DNA of 64,000 nucleotides from Parus major (taxonomy: Eukaryota > Chordata > Aves > Passeriformes > Paridae). Positions 56,770 to 64,000 of this stretch are shown here, in pieces; the first letter of the stretch is position 1, and each line of letters starts with the position of its first letter. The stretch spans positions 23,407,884 to 23,471,883 of the forward strand of contig NC_031774.1 of NCBI RefSeq assembly GCF_001522545.3. The letters are read 5' to 3'. Position numbers and translations under genes: made by a program. The notes under the pieces were generated by a model. It made no database searches. It saw nothing but the letters and a program-made list of their open reading frames with translations, and was not told the DNA's origin.

Positions 56770-59700
56770 GTGAGAACAGCTGCTTGTAAGAGCTGATCTG
56801 TTGCTGCCCAAATTTAAGAAGATGAAGTGTGTTGTTTGCTTTAGTTATATATACTACAACTTGACAAGCAACAGCACCTTCTGCTCTCATCCAGACTGAA
56901 ACCCTGACTGGGCAAAGCCAGCTGAGAATGAGTTCTCATGCTTGCATGGCGAACAAAAGCTCTGTAGTGAGGAATTTAAATTTCCTAAGTCTTCCAGTCG
57001 TGGTCTAAAATGTTTCCCATAAATCAAAGAGGACAACACAGGTTGGGATAGCCTATTTCTGTGCTAGGGGGTATTTTCCTCCCTTCATTCATTGTATGAA
57101 ATGTTTACATGCTTTTAATCATCTTTACTGTAGGACAGTGCATGCGTGCATGTGGGAGGCATCTGGCAGGACTTGTGATACGAATGTTATTCCACTTTGT
57201 TATATGTATATAGATATAATTTAATAATTGCACTCCTCAATTACATAATTAGTATAAATAGAGATAATTACTTAATGAAGGATGTAGATCTTGGATTTCT
57301 GATTAGCGTTAGTTACACTGGTTTGAAGCCTTTGAGAAATGGATCAAATTTTTCTGAACATGCACCTTTCACACTAAGAACTGTTGCCTCTGTCCTAATT
57401 TCTTTGATAAAGGTATCTGTTGCACCTGAAACATTAGCATTACTCGATAGCTTGTGCTGGCTCTGAAATTTGTGTGGGGCTGTCCTGTAGATGGGGCAGT
57501 ACTGCTTTTTTTCATTGTTAATTTCTGCCTGTTTTGTGCCTGTTTCGTAATTGTGCCTGCCTTTGGAGGTGAAGAAGATTTAAGGCAAGGTTTAAATGAA
57601 CCATTACTTACCTGAAGGTTACAGGGAAAGGGATGCAAAGATGAGAAATTTTACCAAAAAAAAATCAAATCTGCTTGCCAGCTGCTTTTTACAGTACTTT
57701 TAGCAGTAGGTACAGCAATTGTGTGAGCCAGATGATCTTACTGTTTGTGGAGCAGTTAGTGATTTTGCTAAGCTTCTCTAATGTAGAAGGAGAGCACTAT
57801 TGTTTTCCTAAGGTATGTTCTTCTCCATTTTATATATTGCTTGTTACATCTCTGAAGGTTGTTCTCATTGCAAAACTTTGTAATGCTCTGTGATAAGATA
57901 AATATTCTGGAATTATGTGCCCTTAGTAGAACTTCTGTTGCCTGTCTTTACAGAGTGTTTTCCCTGCCTGACTCAGTCCTTTAAGGCAGGGGCCACCTTG
58001 CTGGTGAGGTTAGTTACTGTTTCCCTGCTGGAAGTCCCACTGCTTCACATTTGTAGAGCACCTGTTTTTCTTTCCTTCCTGAGGGCTGAAGGCAAGAAGA
58101 GCTGCCTTTGTGTACCAAATCCAGGCTTACAGTGAGAAGACCTTTAAAGACGAAGCAACATAAAATTTAATTGTCCTTCTACTTCTGGTTGCAAAGTGTA
58201 ATTTCGTTAATTCATTGAATCTGCTTTCTCCAGTGCATATCTTCTGTTCAGAGGAGCCCTTTGTTTTGAGGGTTATAGAGAACAAGGCCTTGGGCATATG
58301 TTACAGCAATGGAAATGTTTTTAATTCTGCTCTCCAAGTGATCTATGCATGTCTGACAGAGGCAGGTACAGAGATAGAGCAGATATACAATGGAGATTGG
58401 TTGATTGCTGGAGGCTTGACAGAGCTCAGTGTACAGTATAACAGTGCACAGCTGTCTGCTCAGAAGTCTTGTTGTTAGTATATTTCTGAGCTTTCTCTAG
58501 AACCACGAATCAGGACTCAAGTGGCTTTCTTGGTGTATTTATTTATCAGCATCAGTTTAGAATTTGCTTACTTACTTTGCCTTACCCACCTTGTTCTTTG
58601 CTTTGCTGAGAAAGCAAAAAACCTTTTGGTGCATTTGTGTATTCAGGTATTTTGGGTTTCTTTCTTTTCCCATGCTTGAGTGGTCTTTTGGGATTTGATA
58701 AGAAAAGTAACTATCCAACCACCCTACTCTCTTCATCTTCCTCCACACCAGTTTACCTTATTAGCAGTTAGCAAGCTCTTAACGCTGTACAGGTGTCTGA
58801 CAGAGTTGTCAGAGTGATGTCTCTTCTACTATTGTTGCTGTGGCAGCAAAGTCCTGAGCCAACCCTTCCAGGAGAGTGAAGGCATTGAGTTTGCCGTGTA
58901 CTTCCCACTGGAGACAGTGCAGAGATGCTGAAATCCAGACTGCAGAGACATTGGAGGCTTTGCTTTTAGTCTTTTGTGCTTGGGAGTGATCTTATTTTAC
59001 TCTCCCTTATCAAGTTCTGTTACATGGAATTTCTCTGGTTGCCAGGATGTCTGTGTAGTATATGGGCTGCCTGTCCATGAAGGCCTTAGAGATGCAAATA
59101 GCTTGAGATTTCTGACTGTAGTACTACTGTGGATGAACTGTGTCTTGTCTCCGTTTCTGTCCCTTGGAATCTCATTTAATGCATCTCAGCTTTCTGAAAT
59201 GGCTGCTGACTTAAGTAACCAGTAGCTGTGTTGGGAAAAATAGGCTCTTTATGATAGTTTCTGAAGAATTGTGCTTAGCCTTCTGATTTTGGGCTGCTGC
59301 CCAAATCCTTGGGCAGTTAGCTAGGGTCATGGTGTTTGCCTGGAGTCAGAGCAACCCTTGCCTGCTGCTGGGCCACACAAAGCAGCAAAGGGCCAGCTTC
59401 TAGGTCTTCCACACCAGTATTTTGTTACAGCCCTTACTGTGTGACAAATACTGTAAGCAACCTGTATCTTCTGAGTGAAGTTTACAGTAGGAGCAGTGAT
59501 TATATCCACAAATATGTGTAATTTTCCAGGGCAATTGCTTTTCCTCAGTTTGTATTCTAATCTGCATTCATAGCTATACTAGACAATTTTGGGTCTGTGA
59601 AAATCCAGCTTCACTACTGCTGATAAGTAGGATGCATTTGTACCAAATGAATTGATTAGGATTTCTGCTTTGTGTTTCTGGGCAAGTCTTATCTCTTATC

Positions 59701-59930
59701 AGCTTTATTTTCTTTCAGAAATGTGTTGCAGGGAGATGCTTTCCTGTTAATATCCTGTATTCTGTGGCTTATTGAGGACATGCTGCCATTTCTGTAAATA
59801 AGGTTTCTTTAAGAATCTAGAATTTTGAATATTGGATTTGGAAAGATATTCTATGGTTTTGTCTCCCCAACTTTTTTTCTGGTTATTCTTTTAGAGGTTA
59901 AATTGCTAATTATTTCCCCCTTTTCTGTAG

Positions 59931-60041
59931 GTGCTGTGATTGGTGATGGACAGTCAGCTGTGGCCAGCAACATTGCCAACACCACCTACCGGCTCCAGTG
60001 GTGGGACTTCACTAAGTTTGATCTGCCTGAAATCAGCAATG
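59931..60041 (+). CDS. AMBRA1: AMBRA1 exon E (111 nt; start of second WD40 half)
   Basis: An internal AMBRA1 coding exon. GT completes Gly with the G from exon D. It then encodes 36 residues, [20 protein letters not shown] followed by [16 protein letters not shown], and leaves G for the next exon outside the window. In the family this is where the C-terminal half of the split WD40 beta-propeller begins (about residue 853 on), the domain that docks on DDB1. The Leu-Gln-Trp-Trp-Asp-Phe strand is highly conserved. The acceptor ttttctgtag has a TGCTAAT branch-like motif about 22 bases upstream, and the donor is AATG|gtaagc. Length is 37 codons in total, so in-frame skipping is possible but would damage the propeller. 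Confidence 0.97.
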
Positions 60042-61228
60042 GTAAGCTGGAAAAGACACCAGTACCTTATTTTAAGTCTGTGCTAACCAGAGCTAGGGTA
60101 AGCTCTAGGATCTTTCAAAGGCAGCTGTATTTTGCAGGTCTTGTTTGTCATGTTGCATTGGGAACTGTAAAATGCTTAGTCTTTTGAGGAAGCTGACTAA
60201 AAGCTTGTAGAGCTGTTCCCACTCTATCTACCTTGTGTATTCTTGCTATCAGCAAATCCATGTGTAAATAGTGCTTGTTTTTTTGTGAGCCTTTTCATGG
60301 GCATACACCATTCTCTTAGAATTCTGTATTCAATGTCTTCATTCTCTTACTAACAAGTTTCTAGAGAAATGTTGTGTTTAAATTAGAGCCTGCTAATGAA
60401 CTGTGTCTGATTTCTCTAAATTATTGACATTAGTATGTGTTAAAGTGCTGCAATACATTTGGGGAATGAGGACCCTAGTCTGTTGCTTACCATAGTGCTG
60501 CAAGCCCAGGGAAGTAGATGTACCTTCTAGTCATTTGCAAAAGCAGTTATTTGTCCTGTTTCTCAGGCAAAAGCTATTTCTGAATCAGCAATCTGAGCAA
60601 TATTGCTGATTTCATTTATTTTCTCTTTCATTTTGTGAAAATTAGACCATAGTTTCACATGTGCTCTATGGCATAAGCTAGCTCTCATGGTGGAAAAGAC
60701 TTCTTTATGCAGGCACAAGCATGTTTGATACTTGTGGTCAGCTGATCAAAGAATGACATTTTCAGGGTTAAAACGAACTTGACTAGAAAGGCTATTTTTA
60801 ACCCAGAGTGCTATCCTGATATAGCTTGTTGCACAGCTGCAAAAATGTTTGTGGCAGCCTGGCATGAAGAAAGGAGGTAGGTATTCATGAATGTTTCTAT
60901 GTGCAAGTGATTTTTAGCTTAGGCCATCTCTGTGCATATGTGAAATTCACTGCTTGATTTCTCAGCAAAAGCAGATTGGGTTCTACTTTAAGGGAATGAT
61001 GTTTTAGGGAGAATAGGGATTCTGTTTTAAGAAAGACTTCTGCTTTCACAGGTAGTCACTAAAATGAATTGAACAGAACTCTCACAGTCCCAGCTCTGTG
61101 TGTTCTGCATTTCCAGAAATTGCATATCTGACAATAGATGTCTCCGTGGGGTAGTGTCCTGCTCCTTAAAGAACCCACAAAAGAAGAATGTATGGTGACA
61201 CTCCAGTAGGAGAGATGCAGAGAATCAA

Positions 61229-61350
61229 CATCACAGAATCAAAGGATAGTTTTGTCTGGAATGGAGTTTTAAGCATCATCTTGTTCATTTCCCCTTCTAT
61301 GAACAGAAACATCTTTCAATCAGGTTGCTCAAACCTCCATCCAGTCTGGC
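61229..61350 (-). mobile_element. CR1 LINE 3' tail, antisense, cut by LTR insertion
   Basis: On the + strand it reads as the complement of a CR1 tail: CATCACAGAATCAAAGGATAG, a TTTTGTCTGGAATGGA block, a CATCATCTTGTTCATTTCCCC block, then CAGGTTGCTCAAACCTCCAT and CCAGTCTGGC. The match stops at 61350, precisely where the LTR starts. No CR1 continuation was found beyond the LTR, so either the rest was deleted or the LTR landed at the edge of the fragment. Confidence 0.85.
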
Positions 61351-61790
61351 TGTCATGGTTTAGCCCCATGCAGCCACTTCCTCACTTCCTTCCTGCCCCC
61401 TCAGGATAGGGAGTACAAGCAGAAAAAGGCAAAACTCCAGGGTTGAAATAAAAACAGTTTAATAATTGAAATAAAGTTAATAATAACAATAGCAATAGTA
61501 GTAACAAAAAGAGGGGATGAGGAGGGGTGAGAAAAGAGGGCGGGGAATAAAACCAAAGAAACACAAGTGATGCACAACTCACTACCCACTAACCAATGCC
61601 CAACCTCTTCCTAAACAGCAATCGGCCCCTTCCAGCAAACTCCCCCAGTTTATACCCTGGGCACAATGTTCTGTGGTGTGGAAGATCCCTTTGAATAGTT
61701 TGGATCATCCATTTGGACCATATTCCCTCCCTCTTTTTGCTCAAGGCCAAGTTTTGCCACATGGTGTTAATACTTTTGGAGGTCCTGTCA
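61351..61790 (-). mobile_element. Solo LTR of an endogenous retrovirus, passerine type (sense on minus strand)
   Basis: About 440 bases bounded by TGTCATGGTT on the left and GGTCCTGTCA on the right, that is TG...CA ends. In minus-strand sense it has a TATA-box-like GGTATAAACTGGGGGAG near the middle. This is followed by a T/A-rich part with TTATTATTA and a TTTCAATTATTAAACTGTTT block, and it ends CTAAACCATGACA. This resembles a common LTR family of songbird genomes. No internal retroviral genes flank it, so it is a solo LTR. CTGGC directly precedes it and recurs 4 bases after its right end (61795-61799), a possible but imperfect target-site duplication. Confidence 0.8.
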
Positions 61791-62424
61791 GACTCTGGCA
61801 CAGAATAAATATGGAGTCAGAGAGGGAAGCAACTTAAATTCTTCAGGACTTCTCTGTAAGTTGTAGAGTGGCTGAAGAGTGCTTCAGCTGCTCATAGCTT
61901 ATTTTTTTTGCCTCATCTGGCTGCTGAGAAGGCTGTTAATTAAAAAAAAAAACAACAACATAAGATGTTTGTTTATAATTTATAAAATCCTGTAGAAATT
62001 AAGAACCATCTGCTGCTCAATACATCAGTATTTCAATCTTCTCCCTTTTACCTACCAGGATGCTTTTATTCTGAAAAAGCTACCAATTAGCTGGAAAGTG
62101 GGTATGGCTTCTCTTGTCATTGTGTCCTTCTTATGGGCCACATTCCAGCTACAAGTCCATCCCCACCCCTTTCTGACTCCCCGTGCTGCAATTCATAGTA
62201 CTTGGCTTGTCCATTTTGTCTTATTACCATTTGGAAATGTTCATTGTTACTCTTCTTCTATATGCTTAGCCAAATCCTGGCATTTCTACTCTGAAGCTTA
62301 TCTCCTTCTGCCAGGGTGTCGTAGGGATGTATGAAGATGTAGCAGCTGTGCTTTTATACTAAACCAGGTATTTGCCAAGCTTGCCTAGGCACAGAACAAA
62401 GACAAACTGCAAGTTTGCCTTGGT

Positions 62425-62571
62425 GCACGACTTAGAGATGATAGAGCATGGTGCTAAGAACATGAATTTTGTGGATTCAATCCCCATATGGATCGTTCAC
62501 TTAAGAGCTGGGCTTGATGATCCTTGTGGGTCCCTTCTAACTCAGAATGCTTGTGATTCTCATATTCTCAA
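62425..62571 (+). mobile_element. tRNA-derived SINE with CR1-like tail, diverged copy (TguSINE1 type)
   Basis: Contains a degraded A-box region followed by TAGAGCATGGTGCTAAGAAC, then GTGGATTCAATCCCCATATG (B box) and the tail GCTGGGCTTGATGATCCTTG with TGGGTCCCTTCTAACTCAGA, ending in a GATTCTCATATTCTC run like the CR1 terminal repeats. It shares the same arrangement as the 1098-1235 copy, but the D-arm is eroded. Inactive. Confidence 0.8.
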
Positions 62572-64000
62572 ATGAGTAACAGTGGAGTGGTAGGTTGGAT
62601 GAATTTTTTGTTATTCTTCATGATATTGGAAATAAACTATTTTCCCAGTAAAGCATGTGACCTCAGTAGCTCCTCTTTTTCCTCCCATTGTTTCCTATAA
62701 ATCAGAGGTGGTTCTGTGAGATACTCTGCTTACACAGAGTGGGCTATTGTACCTCCTGGGACTGGCTTAAGCCAAAAGTGGTTTGGGAGTTCAGGCAGAT
62801 GAAATGATGCAGCTGAAGTTTGGGACTGCCTGCCAGCTCCTCTCTCCGTCAAAGCAATGACTCTGTATCCAACCTCCATCTCTGAGCAGCTCTTCTTCCT
62901 GTAACAATTAAACAAAGAAAAGATAGCTTGGAAGTAGGATGTTTTCCACTGAGGCGGATGCATCTGAGTAAGTGACAGCAGCATGATTAGTGCAGTCCTG
63001 TGATCTCAGTGTCTGGGCCCCTGCACCCTTGGAAGCCTTGGGCTCAGGATGTGGCTCTGCAGCAACAACCTCACTCAGTCCTCAGTCCAGCAAGAGCTTA
63101 TGAAAGTGGATCCTGGCACTCATGGGAAAATGGCTGTGCAGGGACTTGTGGAATTTTAGTCTCAGCCCTGTCTTTCTCTGTTAATTGCAAAATGGAAAAA
63201 GATAGCTTCAGATTTCTTCTCTCCTTTTGCCAGTTTTGCTTTTAATAGCTTTGAAATAAACATGACCCGGTCTTATATTGAAATTGTCAGTCATTATCAG
63301 CATTGGGGCGGCGAATTTATTTGACAGCAGAGACAATGCTATTTCTGCATTTATTTCATATTCTTCTAGAGAGTGTTGCATATCCTTAAAATTCCTGCAA
63401 GTATTGGAAATGTAGGCTACTGAAAATTTAGGCTTTTCACAGTAAAATATTTGAAGGCTTTCTCTCTTTATATTTTTTAAAGTAGTTTCTCTCATGCTAC
63501 TCACTGCTTATAATTTCAGTTTCTTGCCAGTTTCTAGGGTTGAACTGGTCTCATTTAGGAATCAGGAATTTGTCCTGTTCAAACACTGCTTGGGTCTTGA
63601 GGAAGGTGATTTGATCAATACTTCCTGATGTCAGTGGAATGCAGGGTAACTTAGTAAAAGAAAAAAAAAAAGCTAAACAAATTTTTATATAGGAGCTGCT
63701 GTTAAGAGAGTGCCACCTCAAAGGGTGGCTAGGAATGGATGGTGTGTCCAGCATCGTTTTCCTTTGGCAAATAGTGCTATTGCTGCTGGCATTCCAGGCC
63801 TTCTCCAGCTTCAAGCATAATTAATGTAGGTGTAAGCACTCCAAGTTGGTACAACAGCTTGATTAATTTGTTCTCTGATGTTTCTTTTGATCTGTTCTCT
63901 CAGTTCTATGGTTGCATTAATGACAAAAGAAAACAGGAGATGAAAGGGCAGTCTTCTTGCAAGTATATTTCCAAAAATAGCAGTCATTTCCCCCCTAAAA

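Larger units (their letters stand above)
33740..59930 (+). other. AMBRA1: AMBRA1 intron D-E (26.2 kb)
   Basis: From donor gtaatg to acceptor ttttctgtag, with a branch-point-like TGCTAAT whose A is about 22 bases upstream of exon E. It holds the tandem 17-mer at 33843, inverted repeats at 35548 and 43143, a CR1 LINE at about 41950-42845, a CpG-enriched island at about 45120-45520, a T/G-rich tract at 53431-53602, and the candidate exon at 56534-56769. The stretch from about 46900 to 48150 is purine-rich on the + strand. Other parts (35.6-41.9 kb, 48.2-53.4 kb, 53.6-56.4 kb, 56.8-59.9 kb) show nothing I can identify. Confidence 0.85.
60042..64000 (+). other. AMBRA1: AMBRA1 intron downstream of exon E (3' part outside window)
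   Basis: Begins at donor gtaagc. The next AMBRA1 exon (expected to start around Ala-Ser-Val-Asn-Val) was not found, so the intron exceeds 3.9 kb. It contains a minus-strand CR1 tail abutting a solo LTR (61229-61790), a second tRNA-derived SINE (about 62425-62571) and a poly-A run near 63660. The remainder shows nothing identifiable. Confidence 0.85.

Noticed and set aside
56440..56811. 123-codon minus-strand open frame across exon X
   Set aside because: The plus-strand reading has matching splice sites and AMBRA1-compatible phase. The minus frame has none and reads as Ser/His/Cys-rich antisense.
1..64000. CRISPR arrays, operons, bacterial or phage features
   Set aside because: No regularly spaced repeats, no ribosome-binding-site-linked gene strings. 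The window is clearly vertebrate intronic DNA.

Overview
The window is intronic-scale vertebrate DNA, and the evidence points to a songbird (passerine). It carries CR1 LINE fragments in both orientations, two tRNA-Ile-derived SINEs with CR1-like tails (the TguSINE1 family as I know it from zebra finch), a solo LTR of a passerine type, A/T-leaning composition and strong CpG depletion.

Only one protein-coding gene is identified. It is an internal part of AMBRA1 (activating molecule in BECN1-regulated autophagy, also DCAF3), read on the + strand. Five exons are recognised by protein sequence, consensus splice sites and matching codon phase: A 15931-16017, B 20336-20518, C 33004-33084, D 33639-33739 and E 59931-60041. 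They encode about 187 consecutive residues, corresponding to roughly residues 673-860 of the 1298-residue human protein. This covers the end of the disordered Beclin-1-binding middle region, the linker, and the first strands of the second half of the split WD40 propeller. The first and last exons of the gene lie outside the window. The five exons total 563 bases, so about 99% of the window is intron and repeat.

The most interesting item is a sixth, unrecognised exon-like segment at 56534-56769 ('exon X'), inside the 26 kb intron between D and E. It has a good 3' splice site, a good 5' splice site, an open frame of 78 codons with protein-like composition and several CpGs. Its entry and exit phases equal those of exon D. 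Swapping X for D would keep AMBRA1 in frame, while including both would create an early stop. I do not recognise this peptide from mammalian AMBRA1.

Layout: 1-15930 upstream intron (SINE at 1098, T/G-rich tract near 7 kb, a perfect 16-bp hairpin at 7672); exon A; a 4.3 kb intron with a decayed CR1-like reverse-transcriptase relic; exon B; a 12.5 kb intron with a minus-strand CR1 tail at about 32.2-32.4 kb; exons C and D only 554 bases apart; a 26 kb intron with a 0.9 kb CR1 at 42 kb, a CpG-enriched candidate regulatory island at 45.1-45.5 kb, a T/G-rich tract at 53.5 kb and exon X; exon E; and a terminal 4 kb of intron with a CR1 tail abutting a solo LTR and a second SINE. No rRNA, functional tRNA, CRISPR array or bacterial-type feature was seen. 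Many short open frames exist on both strands but look like chance or repeat-derived frames.
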